64,000 bases of DNA, taken from contig NZ_CP122961.1 in assembly GCF_029854215.1 (NCBI RefSeq), positions 2,294,001-2,358,000 on the forward strand. The letters run 5' to 3'. The notes under the pieces are model-generated. The model searched no databases. It saw only the letters and a program-made list of their open reading frames with translations, and had not been told where the DNA came from. Source of the DNA: Halomonas alkaliantarctica. Lineage in GTDB: Bacteria; Pseudomonadota; Gammaproteobacteria; Pseudomonadales; Halomonadaceae. Position numbers and translations under genes: made by a program. This document shows, one piece after another, positions 34,130 to 45,493 of the stretch (the stretch's first letter is position 1; the number at the start of each line of letters is the position of its first letter).

Positions 34130-35650
34130 CTAATCGTCCAGGTCATCGTCCTGATTATGCATATCAACCAGGGCATGGTCACCGGCGCTTTGATCCTTGG
34201 CGGAATCATTACGGCTAGCTTCCAAGGCGGCCAGGTAGGCGTCGTCGATATCACCGGTCACGTAGTTGCCGTCAAACACCGAGCAATCAAACTCCTCCAT
34301 TTCAGGATTGACTTCGCGGCAAGCTGCTTTCAGATCCTCAAGGTTTTGATAGAAGATACGGTCAGCGCCAATCAAATCACCCACTTCCTCTTCGCTACGG
34401 CCATGAGCAATCAGCTCAGACGCCGCCGGCATATCGATGCCATACACGTTGGGGAAACGTACCGGCGGCGCCGCAGAGGCAAAATAGACTTTGCGTGCTC
34501 CGGCATCGCGGGCCATTTGAATGATCTGCTTGCAAGTCGTGCCGCGCACAATAGAGTCGTCCACCAGCAGGACATTTTTGCCTTTAAACTCAACGTCTAT
34601 AGCGTTGAGCTTTTGGCGTACCGATTTTTTACGCTGGGTCTGCCCTGGCATAATAAAGGTACGGCCAATATAGCGGTTCTTCATGAATCCTTCGCGGTAG
34701 GTCACCCCGAGGTGCTGCGCCATTTCAAGGGCTGAGGTGCGCGACGTATCAGGGATCGGGATTACCACGTCGATATCGTGATCCGGCCACTCATTAAGGA
34801 TACGGTCACCCAGCTTGCGACCCATTTGCATCCGGGTGCCGTAAACATAGGCGCCGTCCAGCAGCGAATCGGGACGCGCCAGGTAAACGTGTTCAAAAAT
34901 ACACGAACGTAGCTCGGGGCGGTCAGCACATACCTGGGTGTGAATATTGCCTTCAATATCGACGAAAATGGCTTCGCCAGGCGACAAGTCACGCTCAAGT
35001 TCAAAACCGCCCACATCCAAGGCGACGGATTCAGAGGCGATCATCACCGCCTGCCCGTTCTCCTCTTCGCGGGTACCAAACACCACGGGGCGAATACCGA
35101 AGGGGTCGCGGAATGCCACCATGCCGAAACCGTTAATAATCGCGACAGCGGCATAACCGCCCTTACAGCGACGGTGAACACGACGCACGGCGTCGAAGAT
35201 ATCTTCCGCTTCCAGGTGCAAACCCTGCTTGCCCAGCTCGTGAGCAAAGACGTTGAGCAGCACTTCAGAATCAGAGCTGGTATTGATATGACGCAAATCG
35301 GTAGAGAACAGCTCCTGCTTCAACTGCTCTGAGTTGGTCAGGTTGCCGTTATGCGCCAGCGCAATACCGTAAGGAGAGTTAACGTAGAACGGCTGTGACT
35401 CGGCTTCACTTGAAGAGCCTGCCGTCGGGTAACGCACGTGACCAATACCTAGGTTACCTTTTAGGCGGGCCATATGGCGGGTGTGAAATACATCACGTAC
35501 CAAGCCGTTACTCTTGCGCAGTAGGAAGCGTCCCTCGCTCCATGTCATCATGCCTGCAGCGTCCTGGCCACGATGCTGAAGTACGGTCAGGGCATCATAG
35601 ATTCCCTGATTTACCGCCTGCTTGCCCAGAAGGCCCACTATACCGCACAT
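34130..35650 (-). CDS. purF: Amidophosphoribosyltransferase
   Basis: The 506-residue protein has the N-terminal glutaminase nucleophile (MCGIVGLLG, Cys2), [33 protein letters not shown], and the PRPP-binding loop [19 protein letters not shown]. It commits PRPP to purine synthesis. It lacks the propeptide and Fe-S ligands of the Bacillus type, as expected for the E. coli type. The C terminus is rich in Asp. It follows cvpA, the classic cvpA-purF order. Confidence 0.97.
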   Translation of the reverse strand: MCGIVGLLGKQAVNQGIYDALTVLQHRGQDAAGMMTWSEGRFLLRKSNGLVRDVFHTRHMARLKGNLGIGHVRYPTAGSSSEAESQPFYVNSPYGIALAHNGNLTNSEQLKQELFSTDLRHINTSSDSEVLLNVFAHELGKQGLHLEAEDIFDAVRRVHRRCKGGYAAVAIINGFGMVAFRDPFGIRPVVFGTREEENGQAVMIASESVALDVGGFELERDLSPGEAIFVDIEGNIHTQVCADRPELRSCIFEHVYLARPDSLLDGAYVYGTRMQMGRKLGDRILNEWPDHDIDVVIPIPDTSRTSALEMAQHLGVTYREGFMKNRYIGRTFIMPGQTQRKKSVRQKLNAIDVEFKGKNVLLVDDSIVRGTTCKQIIQMARDAGARKVYFASAAPPVRFPNVYGIDMPAASELIAHGRSEEEVGDLIGADRIFYQNLEDLKAACREVNPEMEEFDCSVFDGNYVTGDIDDAYLAALEASRNDSAKDQSAGDHALVDMHNQDDDLDD

Positions 35651-35737
35651 TCACGTTACCTCGCTTAATGCCATGGCGTGCCTAAGTCACATACTTAGGC
35701 AAGCCCGAACGTTCGTAGAATCAACTTCAGTAACAGG

Positions 35738-36313
35738 TCAATCACCTGTCGGGATTACCTCACGCTCCGCCGCACCCGGCAGACGCAGTTCAGGTAGAGA
35801 GATGTCGCGCAGCGACGATGGCGCCTCTGGTAGCTCGCGATCCCACTGATCTAACTGGCTCACCGCCCAATCGCGCAGTTGAATAAAGGTTGGGCGCAGT
35901 TCCGCTTGTTGCCACGCCTGCAGCTCCGCCAGCGGGGTGAGGGTAATCAGCACGGTCGCAATAAGCAGAATAACCGCTCCACGGGCAACGCCGAAAGCGG
36001 CCCCCGCCACGCGGTTCAAAAGCCCCATGCCCACCCATTCAATCGCCGCATGCACCAAGCGAATCACTATGCCGCAAAGCAAAATAACGGCAAAAATCAC
36101 CAGTATAAAAGCAAGTACCAAGCGGGCATCAAAGCTATCGATAAACCCGCTCATCAGTTCAGCCACCGGTTCGGCGAGCACTCGGGCCACCATTAAGGCA
36201 ACCACCCAAGCGGCCAAACCCAACGCTTCGCGAACAAACCCTCTTACGAAACCGGCTAGCATCGACAGTGCCAGCACGGCCAAGAACACCGCATCAATCC
36301 AAGTTAACGCCAT
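35738..36313 (-). CDS. cvpA: Colicin V production protein CvpA
   Basis: The 191-residue inner-membrane protein has about four spans: TWIDAVFLAVLALSMLAGFV, REALGLAAWVVALMVARVLA, LVLAFILVIFAVILLCGIVI and VARGAVILLIATVLITLTPL. CvpA proteins are needed for colicin V export in E. coli and for envelope and bile-salt tolerance; the mechanism is unclear. It lies 3 bp after the SPOR gene and 87 bp before purF. Confidence 0.92.
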   Translation of the reverse strand: MALTWIDAVFLAVLALSMLAGFVRGFVREALGLAAWVVALMVARVLAEPVAELMSGFIDSFDARLVLAFILVIFAVILLCGIVIRLVHAAIEWVGMGLLNRVAGAAFGVARGAVILLIATVLITLTPLAELQAWQQAELRPTFIQLRDWAVSQLDQWDRELPEAPSSLRDISLPELRLPGAAEREVIPTGD

Positions 36314-36316
36314 GGG

Positions 36317-37015
36317 TTAGTCTCTTACCCGCACAAGAAGGCCCTGCACATTGGCTCGCTCTTTAATCGAAGACATGGCGGACTCACCGTCCTCAGAAGT
36401 GGCATAAGGACCCACAAAGACGGTGGTCATATTATTATCGCGCTCACGCTGATAAACAGTAAAACCTTGTCCCGAAAGCTGTTCGCTAAGGCGCCGCGCA
36501 TTTGCCGGCTCTCCGAAACTGCCCACTTGCACTGCCCACTCACCCTGAGCGCTCGCCGGCGGGCTGGATGCGCTAGATGAAGAACTTTGCGAAGAACTTT
36601 GCGACTCGCTTTGTGACGAGGCTTCAGCGTTGCTTTGAACGCTGCCACTATTGCTGGCAATTAAATCAGCGATAGGGTCGCTATTTGTTGCCGGGGCTTC
36701 TGAACTGGAAGGTGACTGATTAGAAGCTTCGATTTGATCGGTTTCCGGCAACCGCGGATCGACGTCAATAGGTATCTCTCCGTCGTCACCCTCTCCACTG
36801 GGAGTCGACGATAACGACGGCTCACCAATAGTAGAAGGTCTTTCCGGCGCTGGGACGTCCCGACGCTCCACTTCAACCGGCTGCTCAATCACAAAGCTCG
36901 GCTGGGGACGCTCTTCTCTAGGCGCAGGGTCACTCATTAGCCACGGCACAAAGATCGCCAGTAGCGCGAGTAGAATCACAATACCGCTAATGCGTTCCGT
37001 TTTACCGTATTTCAT
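36317..37015 (-). CDS. dedD: SPOR-domain cell-division protein (DedD-like)
   Basis: The 232-residue protein starts [20 protein letters not shown], a single membrane anchor, then a Pro/Ser-rich linker and a C-terminal SPOR domain (WAVQVGSFGEPANARRLSEQ...TVFVGPYATSEDGESAMSSI) that binds denuded septal peptidoglycan. The start at 37015 is preceded by GGAGACGG and overlaps the folC end; a start at 37030 is less likely. Its place between folC and cvpA matches dedD in E. coli and Pseudomonas. Confidence 0.9.
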   Translation of the reverse strand: MKYGKTERISGIVILLALLAIFVPWLMSDPAPREERPQPSFVIEQPVEVERRDVPAPERPSTIGEPSLSSTPSGEGDDGEIPIDVDPRLPETDQIEASNQSPSSSEAPATNSDPIADLIASNSGSVQSNAEASSQSESQSSSQSSSSSASSPPASAQGEWAVQVGSFGEPANARRLSEQLSGQGFTVYQRERDNNMTTVFVGPYATSEDGESAMSSIKERANVQGLLVRVRD

Positions 37016-38345
37016 TTCCGTCTCCATCAAGCGACGCAGCGCCTGTTGGCAGTGGCCGAGCTAACAGCGCCGCTACTGTAAAGAACGACCCGGTGGCCAA
37101 GACACGATCATTGGGCGTTAACACGTTAGCGAGCCAATCGACGCCGGCTTGCGGCGAATCAGCGCTAAAATGCACCCGCCCTCCCTGAGCTATAATACGT
37201 TGCGACAACTCGCTTGCCTGGCAACCTCGCTCCCCGATCAGCGAGACGCATACCCAATCATTAATCCGGGACGCTAACGCCTGTATGACACCGTCAATAT
37301 CCTTATCATTCAACATGCCGATCAGGCCCCACTGCCGGCCTCCTTTCGGCGGTCGCGGCAAATGGCCAACGACATACTCTGCAGCATGCGGATTATGCCC
37401 CACATCCAGGCACCAAGGCCCAATCCATTGCAGCCGCCCTGGCAACTGCACCGAACCAAGCGCTGCTTGGACACGGGACTTTTCTAACTCAAGCCCGGCA
37501 AGCACGAGCGACTGCAAAGCGGTGGCAGCGTTATCAATAGGCAACCCAGGATCAGGCAGCTCGTTAATAACAACGCTTTGACCATCTGAATGTAGCCCCT
37601 GCCAGCGCCACCGAGAAGCCTGACCGTCCATAGCCTGATGGGCAAATTGCTGGCCCAAACTGAACGTAGGTGCCGCCAGCACCTGAGCACATTCAGCCAC
37701 ACTGGAAGGTAACGTTTGACTACCTAACACGGCGGGTCGATTGGCCCGAAAAATACCGGCTTTTTCACGCCCAATCTGGGCTAAATCGGTACCCAGAAAG
37801 TTATCGTGATCCTGAGCGATGGTGGTAACAATGGCCACATCTGCGTCAACGATATTGACCGCATCAAGTCGACCACCCAGACCTACTTCAAGTACCACAA
37901 GATCAAGCTCTGCATTGGCCAAGCACCACAGGCCGCACAGCGTGCCCGCTTCAAAATAGGTCAGGCTAATTTCACTACCCTGCAATCGCGCGCGCTCAAC
38001 CTGCTCAAAACCTTGCACTAGCAGTTGATCGTCGGCTTCCTGACCATCTATTTTAACGCGTTCGTTGTAGCGTAATAAATGGGGAGAAGTGTAGGTACCC
38101 ACACGCCAACCATGGGCACGGGCAACGCTATCAATCATGGCAAGGGTCGAGCCCTTGCCATTAGTACCTGCCACCGTAATAACGCAGGAGGCGATGGGGT
38201 TGGAAAGCAGCCCCATACGTTTTGCCACCTTAGAGACACGCTCCAGGCCCATATCGATCCCGACCGGGTGGAGCGTTTCCAAGTGCTGCAGCCACTGTTG
38301 TAGCGAACGCGGCTGTATAGGGTGTGGCGCTAGAGAGTCAGGCAT
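37002..38345 (-). CDS. folC: Bifunctional folylpolyglutamate synthase/dihydrofolate synthase
   Basis: The 447-residue Mur-ligase-like enzyme has the P-loop [51 protein letters not shown] and [13 protein letters not shown]. It adds glutamate to dihydropteroate and to folates. ATG 38345 (MPDSLAPH) overlaps the accD stop by 8 bp (ATGCCTGA), so the two are coupled; upstream in-frame starts inside accD are unlikely. Its 3' end overlaps the dedD start. Confidence 0.94.
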   Translation of the reverse strand: MPDSLAPHPIQPRSLQQWLQHLETLHPVGIDMGLERVSKVAKRMGLLSNPIASCVITVAGTNGKGSTLAMIDSVARAHGWRVGTYTSPHLLRYNERVKIDGQEADDQLLVQGFEQVERARLQGSEISLTYFEAGTLCGLWCLANAELDLVVLEVGLGGRLDAVNIVDADVAIVTTIAQDHDNFLGTDLAQIGREKAGIFRANRPAVLGSQTLPSSVAECAQVLAAPTFSLGQQFAHQAMDGQASRWRWQGLHSDGQSVVINELPDPGLPIDNAATALQSLVLAGLELEKSRVQAALGSVQLPGRLQWIGPWCLDVGHNPHAAEYVVGHLPRPPKGGRQWGLIGMLNDKDIDGVIQALASRINDWVCVSLIGERGCQASELSQRIIAQGGRVHFSADSPQAGVDWLANVLTPNDRVLATGSFFTVAALLARPLPTGAASLDGDGNEIR

Positions 38346-39357
38346 TGCGTGAATGATCATCACTCTTAGCGGAAGTAGTATCCTTCTTCGGCTCTTCGAC
38401 CTTGTCAAAAGTGACGTTAGCAGTGTCCGCTAAGGTAGCTTCTTCGACAATCGGCTCGACAACATCGGCATCATCAGGATTGATCGAACTCGCCGGAGTC
38501 ACTTCGTGATGCGTTAACTTACGCAGCACGCTACCCACGCGGGCACGCATTTCATGGCGATGGACGATCATGTCGACGGTTCCATGCTCAAGCAGAAACT
38601 CGCTGCGCTGGAACCCTTCTGGCAAGGTTTCACGCACCGTTTGCTCAATAACCCGCGGGCCAGCGAAACCAATCAAGGCATTGGGTTCGGCAATATTCAA
38701 ATCACCCAGCATCGCTAACGAGGCTGAAACACCGCCAAAGACGGGGTCTGTAAGCACAGAAATATACGGCACACCGGCTTGTTTGAGCTTTTCAAGCGCC
38801 GCGGACGTTTTAGCCATCTGCATCAACGAGAAGAGCGCTTCCTGCATGCGCGCACCACCGGAAGCGGCAAAGCACACCAGCGGAATGTTCTCTTCCAGCG
38901 CCAAGGTAGCTGCGCGAACAAATTTCTCGCCGACCACTGCCCCCATTGAACCGCCCATAAAGGTGAACTCAAAGGCAACGGCAACTACCGGCAGACCATC
39001 CAGCTCACCGCGCATCGATACTAGCGCATCTTTCTCGCCGGTATCTTTTTGCGCCGCGGCCAGGCGGTCTTTGTATTTTTTAGAGTCACGAAACTTCAAC
39101 CGATCATTGGGTTCGATTTCCGCCGCGATCTCTTCGCGTCCTGCTTTATCCAAGAACCAGTCCAAGCGTTTGCGTGCCGTCAAGCGCAGATGGTGATCGC
39201 ACTTAGGGCATACGCTGTTATGTTTCTCTAGCTCGGGGAGGTAGAGAACCGCTTCGCACTTGGGACATTTACGCCAGAGGCCGTCGGGAACGCTAGCGCG
39301 ACGGTCTTTACGCTGGATGCGACCCATTGAGGGTACGATCTTGTCTAACCAGCTCAT
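38338..39357 (-). CDS. accD: Acetyl-CoA carboxylase, carboxyltransferase beta subunit
   Basis: AccD has an N-terminal zinc ribbon (CPKCEAVLY...[10 protein letters not shown]) and a crotonase-like carboxyltransferase domain with [39 protein letters not shown] and [13 protein letters not shown]. With AccA it moves CO2 from biotin to acetyl-CoA. The start is ATG 39357 ([12 protein letters not shown]), the usual family opening. The protein has about 45 extra acidic C-terminal residues compared with E. coli AccD, including [17 protein letters not shown]. Confidence 0.96.
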   Translation of the reverse strand: MSWLDKIVPSMGRIQRKDRRASVPDGLWRKCPKCEAVLYLPELEKHNSVCPKCDHHLRLTARKRLDWFLDKAGREEIAAEIEPNDRLKFRDSKKYKDRLAAAQKDTGEKDALVSMRGELDGLPVVAVAFEFTFMGGSMGAVVGEKFVRAATLALEENIPLVCFAASGGARMQEALFSLMQMAKTSAALEKLKQAGVPYISVLTDPVFGGVSASLAMLGDLNIAEPNALIGFAGPRVIEQTVRETLPEGFQRSEFLLEHGTVDMIVHRHEMRARVGSVLRKLTHHEVTPASSINPDDADVVEPIVEEATLADTANVTFDKVEEPKKDTTSAKSDDHSRNA

Positions 39358-39453
39358 ATCAAAAAGGCTTCCGTTATACGTCAATGCCTGGAAAACCAGG
39401 CTTGATGAGTGTCGTGAATCTAATCAGTATTATAGGCGATAAAGCATTTTGCC

Positions 39454-40257
39454 TTAGGCATCCATCGCCGTACGCATCTCTGCTAATACACTTTTCAACT
39501 GGCCCGCAATGGTTTCTGGTGCATCGACACTTTCAGCGATGCGATTAACCAAAGCGCTACCTACAATCACACCGTCGGCGACTTTAGCTACTTCAGCAGC
39601 CGTCACACCATCGCGGATACCGAAACCAACACATAGCGGCAAATCGGTCATCCCCCGCAGCGGCGCCAAGTGCTCGGCCACATCGTCTGCGTTCAGGGTG
39701 GCGGCACCGGTCACGCCTTTCAGCGAAACGTAGTAGAGGTAGCCCTCGCCATGGGCGCATATTGTAGCGGCACGCTCGTTAGAAGTGGTAGGCGCAACGA
39801 GAAAAATCGCCGCTAAATCCCGCGATTTCAGCAGAGGGCCAATTTCTTCGGCCTCTTCAGGCGGCATATCCACAATTAACACACCGTCAACGCCCACGCT
39901 GGCGGCTTGATCGGCAAAATTTTCGTAGCCGATACGCTCAATGGGATTCAAGTAGCCCATTAACACAACCGGTGTCGAGGTGTCGGTTTGGCGGAACTCT
40001 TTGACCATCTGCATAAGGTCGACCAGCCGTGTGCCTTGCTTTAACGCACGCTCACAGGCTTTTTGAATGACCGGACCATCCGCCATGGGGTCGGAAAAAG
40101 GCACGCCTAGCTCAATCACATCAGCACCTGCTTCCACCAGGGCATGCATAAACCCCACGGTGTACTGCGGCGCTGGATCACCTGCGGTGATGTAAGGGAT
40201 CAGGGCCTTGCGACCCTGCTGCTTAAGTTCACTGAAACGCTGATCAATACGGTTCAT
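39454..40257 (-). CDS. trpA: Tryptophan synthase alpha chain
   Basis: The 267-residue TIM barrel has [39 protein letters not shown] with both catalytic acidic residues (Glu and Asp), [14 protein letters not shown] and [12 protein letters not shown]. It releases indole from indole-glycerol phosphate. It lies 24 bp after trpB and 97 bp before accD. Confidence 0.97.
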   Translation of the reverse strand: MNRIDQRFSELKQQGRKALIPYITAGDPAPQYTVGFMHALVEAGADVIELGVPFSDPMADGPVIQKACERALKQGTRLVDLMQMVKEFRQTDTSTPVVLMGYLNPIERIGYENFADQAASVGVDGVLIVDMPPEEAEEIGPLLKSRDLAAIFLVAPTTSNERAATICAHGEGYLYYVSLKGVTGAATLNADDVAEHLAPLRGMTDLPLCVGFGIRDGVTAAEVAKVADGVIVGSALVNRIAESVDAPETIAGQLKSVLAEMRTAMDA

Positions 40258-40281
40258 GCTCGCCCTTAGAAAAAGCTGACC

Positions 40282-41523
40282 TTAAAATTCGATGCCATCA
40301 ATCTTAGCAACGGTCATGATGTCTTTGTCGCCACGCCCGGAGAGGTTAACCACGATATGCTGGTCAGGACGCATGGTAGGCGCCAATACCTTGGCATGGG
40401 CCAACGCATGGGCCGACTCAAGGGCAGGCATAATACCTTCCATATGGGTCAGCTCGCGAAACGCCTCGAGCACTTCTTTATCGTTAGCCGCCACATAAGA
40501 AACCCGCCCTACGTCTTTCCACAGCGCGTGTTCTGGGCCTACACCCGGGTAATCCAGGCCGGCTGAAATGGAGTGCGTATCAGATACCTGGCCGGCTTCA
40601 TCTGACATCAAATAGGTGCGGTTACCGTGCAGCACGCCGCGCGGCGCATTGGAGGCCAGTGGTGCCGCGTGACGGCCGGTTTCAACGCCATCGCCACCGG
40701 CTTCAACGCCATACATGGCCACGTCGTCATCTTCCACAAAGGGGTAGAACAGACCCAAGGCGTTAGAGCCACCGCCCACACAGGCGATCAGTGCGTCTGG
40801 TAGACGGCCGATTTGCTCCAGCGACTGGCGGCGCGCTTCACGCCCTACCACGGCGTTGAAATCGCGCACCAGCAGCGGATAAGGGTGCGGACCGGCCACG
40901 GTACCGATGATATAAAAAGTGTTATCAACGTTGGTGACCCAGTCACGCAGCGCTTCGTTCATGGCGTCTTTGAGGGTACGGGTACCGGACTCTACTGGAA
41001 TGACCCGTGCGCCCAGTAGGCGCATACGGTACACGTTCAGCTTTTGGCGCTGAACATCTTCAGCGCCCATATAAACGTCGCACTCAAGCCCTAGGCGAGC
41101 GGCCACGGTCGCCGAAGCAACGCCATGCTGGCCCGCCCCGGTCTCAGCGATAATACGTGGTTTGCCGGTTTTTTTGGCCAGCAGTGCCTGACCAATGGTG
41201 TTGTTTACCTTGTGGGCGCCGGTGTGGTTCAAATCTTCGCGCTTCAACCAAATCTGTGCGCCCCCAAGACTCGCCGACCAACGTTTGGCGTGGTACAGCG
41301 GTGACGGACGACCCACGTAGTGGGCAAGATCGTAGTCAAACTCGGCCTGGAAGTCGGGATCATCACGCAGGCTTAAGTAGGTTTTCTCCAACTCTTCCAA
41401 CGCAAAGCTCAGTGTCTCTGACACAAACCGACCGCCGTAAGGGCCAAAATGACCGCGGGCATCCGGCATTCGGGTCAGATCGCTGAACTTGGTTTTTGGT
41501 GCAGGCGTCGCAGAAACAGTCAC
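40282..41523 (-). CDS. trpB: Tryptophan synthase beta chain
   Basis: The 413-residue PLP enzyme has [19 protein letters not shown], the PLP lysine in [36 protein letters not shown], and the phosphate-binding loop [15 protein letters not shown]. It joins indole and serine to tryptophan. The start is GTG 41523 with GAGGT upstream. A 135-bp AT-rich gap separates it from trpF, enough for an internal promoter; I see no trpI-type regulator gene next to it. Confidence 0.97.
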   Translation of the reverse strand: MTVSATPAPKTKFSDLTRMPDARGHFGPYGGRFVSETLSFALEELEKTYLSLRDDPDFQAEFDYDLAHYVGRPSPLYHAKRWSASLGGAQIWLKREDLNHTGAHKVNNTIGQALLAKKTGKPRIIAETGAGQHGVASATVAARLGLECDVYMGAEDVQRQKLNVYRMRLLGARVIPVESGTRTLKDAMNEALRDWVTNVDNTFYIIGTVAGPHPYPLLVRDFNAVVGREARRQSLEQIGRLPDALIACVGGGSNALGLFYPFVEDDDVAMYGVEAGGDGVETGRHAAPLASNAPRGVLHGNRTYLMSDEAGQVSDTHSISAGLDYPGVGPEHALWKDVGRVSYVAANDKEVLEAFRELTHMEGIMPALESAHALAHAKVLAPTMRPDQHIVVNLSGRGDKDIMTVAKIDGIEF

Positions 41524-41658
41524 AGGGATACCTCACAAGATCGCCAGAACAGGCAAACAATAAATGAACGTCGTAAACACGTAGCTCGATAAAATACCTA
41601 TAAGCAATACGTATAAATTACACACAAACTAGTCGCACATAAACTTATGCGGCGAACG

Positions 41659-42297
41659 CTAACGGATGTCGGCCAACGCCACGTGACGGACGAAAGATGC
41701 CATCTTGTCAGCATCTTTACAGCCGTGGGAGGCTTCAATACCGCCCGACACATCTACGGCGTAAGGCGCTACCTGACGCACAGCATCAGCAATGTTATCA
41801 GCACTCAACCCACCGGCGAGGATAACAGGTTTTGCAAGATTTGCGGGGATTCTCGACCAATCAAAGGTCTCCCCCGTGCCACCCGGTGTTCCTGGTCGAT
41901 AGGCGTCAAGCAGCAGCGCCTGGGCGTGATGATAGCGCTCTGCCTCATGAACGAGATCTATCTGATCCCGCATGCGCAACGCTTTCATCCAGGGTAACGA
42001 AAAGCGCTGGCACTCATCGGGCGTTTCATTGCCATGAAACTGAAGCATATCGAGGTAGGGCGAGCACTGCTCAATGAGCTCAGTAGGCTGGTCGACAAAC
42101 AGTCCCACGCGGGTAACGAATGCGGGCACGCGGGCAGAGAGCGCCGCTAGTTGTTCAACACTCACACTGCGCGCACTTTTGGGCCACATTACAAAACCCA
42201 ATGCGTCCACGCCCAGCGCCACTGCGCGGTCAATATCCTCAGCACGGGTAAAACCACAGAACTTAATGCGGGTGCGGGTTAGCGGAGCAGACCTCAT
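41659..42297 (-). CDS. trpF: Phosphoribosylanthranilate isomerase
   Basis: The 212-residue barrel has IKFCGFTRAEDIDRAVALGV with the catalytic Cys, GFVMWPKSARSVS, LDMLQFHGNETPDECQRF, and PVILAGGLSADNIADAV followed by the catalytic-Asp segment AVDVSGGIEA. It isomerises PRA to CdRP in tryptophan synthesis. It starts 2 bp after the truA stop. Confidence 0.96.
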   Translation of the reverse strand: MRSAPLTRTRIKFCGFTRAEDIDRAVALGVDALGFVMWPKSARSVSVEQLAALSARVPAFVTRVGLFVDQPTELIEQCSPYLDMLQFHGNETPDECQRFSLPWMKALRMRDQIDLVHEAERYHHAQALLLDAYRPGTPGGTGETFDWSRIPANLAKPVILAGGLSADNIADAVRQVAPYAVDVSGGIEASHGCKDADKMASFVRHVALADIR

Positions 42298-42299
42298 GA

Positions 42300-43232
42300 C
42301 TACGCCTCCTGTTCAGGGGTAGCTGCCGGGTTACGCAGCGAGCGATTGCGCCGATAGGCCACCCGGGGCGTATCAGGAAGCTCGCGCTCTCCTGTCCACT
42401 CTCCGGTAAACGAGAGCAGATGCGGCCCCAACGGCTCTTTAGGCAAATCAAAGCGCTCATCGTAAACCGAATCGACAAAATGCAGCCCGCAGGCGGGAGC
42501 CGTAACATCCCCTTTACGACGGTTTTTAAGCGCTAAGAGTTCACCAATATAAGCTTCCTCCTGGGCACCGCGCCCTACGCTCACTAACGCTCCGGCAATG
42601 TTGCGAATCATATGGTGTAAGAACGCATTGCCTTGAATATCGATCATCACCAACTGGCCGTAGCGCTTTACGTCCACAAAGTGCATATGCCGCCAGGGGG
42701 TTTTGGACTGACAGCCCGCGGCACGGAAACTGGAAAAATCGTGCTCCCCGACCAGCGCTTGGGCGGCCCGGTGCATGGCATCGGCGTCTAAGGGGTCGCG
42801 GCACCAGGTCACATTGGCCCGCTCCAATACCGGGCGGCTGATCTGATTCAGCAGCACATAGCGGTAGCGGCGCCCCAAGGCGCATAGGCGTGAATGAAAG
42901 TCATCGCCCACTGGTTTCACCCAGCGCACGGCTATGTCGCGGGGTAAATGGGTGTTAGCGCCAAAAATCCAGGCTTTTTCTGAACGCCCTACCGGCGGGT
43001 CAAAATGCACGATCTGACGGGTTGCATGCACTCCCGAATCGGTGCGCCCACTGGCACTCACCCGGATGGGTTCATTGGCCACTTTGGATAGCGCATCCTC
43101 TAACGACGCCTGAACCGATGCGGCGTGGTTTAAGCGCTGAAAGCCGCAGTAGCGGGTACCGTCGTACTCGATACCCATTGCCAAGCGGCCGGTAAGCGGA
43201 GTTTTCTCATCGAAGTGATAGAACAGCGTCAT
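42300..43232 (-). CDS. truA: tRNA pseudouridine38-40 synthase
   Basis: TruA features are RLAMGIEYDGTRYCGFQRL, the catalytic Asp in VSASGRTDSGVHATRQIVHF, and QGNAFLHHMIRNIAGALVSVG. It modifies uridines in tRNA anticodon arms. ATG 43232 overlaps the fimV stop; a start at the downstream MGIEYDG is possible. The C-terminal tail after SFTGEWTGERELP is longer than in E. coli and Arg-rich. Confidence 0.95.
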   Translation of the reverse strand: MTLFYHFDEKTPLTGRLAMGIEYDGTRYCGFQRLNHAASVQASLEDALSKVANEPIRVSASGRTDSGVHATRQIVHFDPPVGRSEKAWIFGANTHLPRDIAVRWVKPVGDDFHSRLCALGRRYRYVLLNQISRPVLERANVTWCRDPLDADAMHRAAQALVGEHDFSSFRAAGCQSKTPWRHMHFVDVKRYGQLVMIDIQGNAFLHHMIRNIAGALVSVGRGAQEEAYIGELLALKNRRKGDVTAPACGLHFVDSVYDERFDLPKEPLGPHLLSFTGEWTGERELPDTPRVAYRRNRSLRNPAATPEQEA

Positions 43233-43241
43233 CAAGCCACA

Positions 43242-45311
43242 TCATTTTGAAGATTTTGAAGGATCGCTATTATCCAGGCCTCGCGGCTTGAATGCTACCT
43301 CTTCAATTTCCCATTCATCTTCAATAGGTCTACGCGACTGTTTCGCGGCTGGTACCGGATCGACAACCGTCTCCCTGGAGAACTCTACCGTGGGCTGCAT
43401 GGGGGTTTCGGTACGCAGCCCGCTCTGGCTGTTTGAAGCGCTGCTTAATGTGCTGTTTAAAATCGGCGGGTGGTAATCGATAAAGCGATGGCCGGGATCC
43501 TCTGCTGTTTCAGAAGGGTTGTCGGTTTGCTGCACATGAGCATTAGCCGCCGCAGGCTCAGTAGCAGGCACACCGGTACCGAGAGAAGCCAGCAGTTGGC
43601 TCATGGGCATAGAACTCGGCGGCGGTGCTAAACCGACATTGTCAGAACTGTCATTGGAAACAACGTGTAGCCCCAGCCGCCGCTGACGTCCCTGCTCTAC
43701 TAGCCCCGATGCCTGGCTATTTTCAAAGCGAAGAGGTTTATCTTGCGATGGCGCCTGGCCTTGATCGTCGACTAGCCACTGATCAGTATCTACTGTTGGG
43801 GCGGGGTTATTAATGGTAGGTACTTCGCTCTCAACCTTGGGCTCGGATTCGGTATCTAGCTCAACTTCAGACTCGTTTTGAGGTGCTGTCGATTGGCCAC
43901 TGTCATTATGAGGCTTTTCAACGTCACCCTCATTGGTATGCGCTGGGTAAGTGACAGGAACAGCCTCCGGCATAGGCGTTGCCTTGGGCGCTGCGCTAGG
44001 CGAAACCGTTGGACTAACGACAGGTTCAGCGAGCGGGACATCTTCCCAAGTCTCTTCACGGCGCTTACGTAGCCATACCAACAACGCCAACAGCATTGCG
44101 ATGGCAGCCAACGCCAAAGGCCACTGGTAGCGCTCAATTAAGGCAGCCACATCTGGGCTATCCGTTTCGTCCATGCTGGCAACGAGTGGCGCTGGAGTTT
44201 GCTCTTGAGCAGCCAACGCATCGCTTAGCGCTTGAGTCAGCGAGGCAACTTCGCCACGCAGCTCGTTGAGTTCTGCGCGCATCAACTCACGCTCTTCAAG
44301 TACCTGCTGAAGCGTCGCTTGGCTTAGGCGTAGTTGCTCTGTTAGCTCTGCACGGGTTAACGCTTCAGGCTCATTGACACCCTCTTCAATCGCGACTTGA
44401 TCGACTGCTTCTGGCACGACTGATTCTGAACCACCAGCGGCGAGCGCGCTATCCGGATTGCTTGGCTCGTTAGCCTGAAGCGCTTGGGCGGCGGCTATGG
44501 AGGTATCAGAAACGGGCGCGACGGCGTCAACCTCCGGTAGCGCCACTGTTTGCAAAGAGCCATTGCGGCGATTCCGCCAAGCGTCATTCATCGCTTTGAT
44601 AGCAGCGTCGGCATCGTCGTGAGAGCGCGCCAAAATGCGCTCAGCGCCAGGTACGCTTAGCGTTTGCCCTGCACGCATGTCATTTATATTGCCTGATGAA
44701 AAGGCGTTAGGGTTGGCCTCCAGCAGCGCCATCATCATCTGCTGTACGCTCACCTCGTCGGGTTTAATACGCTCGGCAACGCCCCATAGCGTATCGCCAT
44801 TGCCTACATAGGCACTAGACGGCGGAGTTGATCTAGACTGAACAACCGGGGGCGTAGTGGCATTGCTTGCCGCTGGCGGGCTGGGGACAACATTTTGAGC
44901 CAGCGCTTGATTCTGAGAGTAGCCTTGGGGATCAAACAGTAATGTTATGTCGCGAAACTGTTGCCCGCCTGGAAATTCAACCGTCAACAGCAAATCCAGC
45001 CAGGGTTCTTGCACCGTTTGTTCAGAACGTAAACGCACCTGCCACTGCCCCTGGTGCTCGACAACCTGAGCGCGTACATTGGCGGCTAAAGGCGTCCATT
45101 CAAGGCCTGCTGCGGCAAACGCTGACTGCTCGGCAACACTGACACGGATATCGTCAAGGGCGTAATCACTGCTTTCGAGTAGAGGGATCGAAGCATCTAA
45201 AGGCGCATTCAGGTATGAGCTGACACTCGCCTGCCCCAAGCTAACGGCGAGCGCTATAGGACTCACTGCACTCAACGAGAGCCATGTAATCCATGTCAGT
45301 GTTTTTTTCAT
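43242..45311 (-). CDS. fimV: FimV/HubP-type polar membrane protein
   Basis: The 689-residue protein has a signal peptide (ending near SPIALA), the FimV N-terminal domain (SVSSYLNAPLDASIPLLESS, residues about 25-145), a LysM-like segment (NGDTLWGVAERIKPDEVSVQ, about 170-220), a coiled-coil segment, one membrane span (WPLALAAIAMLLALLVWL, about 395-415) and a long acidic, Pro/Glu-rich cytoplasmic tail ending in WEIEEVAFKPRGLD. FimV organises type IV pili and polar proteins. The C-terminal TPR domain of Pseudomonas FimV seems absent. It lies between asd and truA, as in Pseudomonas. Confidence 0.88.
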   Translation of the reverse strand: MKKTLTWITWLSLSAVSPIALAVSLGQASVSSYLNAPLDASIPLLESSDYALDDIRVSVAEQSAFAAAGLEWTPLAANVRAQVVEHQGQWQVRLRSEQTVQEPWLDLLLTVEFPGGQQFRDITLLFDPQGYSQNQALAQNVVPSPPAASNATTPPVVQSRSTPPSSAYVGNGDTLWGVAERIKPDEVSVQQMMMALLEANPNAFSSGNINDMRAGQTLSVPGAERILARSHDDADAAIKAMNDAWRNRRNGSLQTVALPEVDAVAPVSDTSIAAAQALQANEPSNPDSALAAGGSESVVPEAVDQVAIEEGVNEPEALTRAELTEQLRLSQATLQQVLEERELMRAELNELRGEVASLTQALSDALAAQEQTPAPLVASMDETDSPDVAALIERYQWPLALAAIAMLLALLVWLRKRREETWEDVPLAEPVVSPTVSPSAAPKATPMPEAVPVTYPAHTNEGDVEKPHNDSGQSTAPQNESEVELDTESEPKVESEVPTINNPAPTVDTDQWLVDDQGQAPSQDKPLRFENSQASGLVEQGRQRRLGLHVVSNDSSDNVGLAPPPSSMPMSQLLASLGTGVPATEPAAANAHVQQTDNPSETAEDPGHRFIDYHPPILNSTLSSASNSQSGLRTETPMQPTVEFSRETVVDPVPAAKQSRRPIEDEWEIEEVAFKPRGLDNSDPSKSSK

Positions 45312-45434
45312 GAATGTTCCCTGATCGCTTACTTACTTTTTTACTATTCATGCAAGCTTATTGTATTACGTCTGTTTTATCATAACTTAACGAAATAACG
45401 CTGTTTTGCCCACTACCGTGATAGATAGCAACGT

Positions 45435-45468
45435 AAAAAAACGGGAAGCTGCGAACAGCTTCCCGTTT
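45435..45468 (-). terminator. Intrinsic terminator after asd
   Basis: AAACGGGAAGCTG/CAGCTTCCCGTTT with a T7 run on the minus strand (AAAAAAA at 45435-45441 on the plus strand), 26 bp after the asd stop. It separates leuCDB-asd from fimV. Confidence 0.92.
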
Positions 45469-45493
45469 CCGACTGGCGTACAACAACAGATAA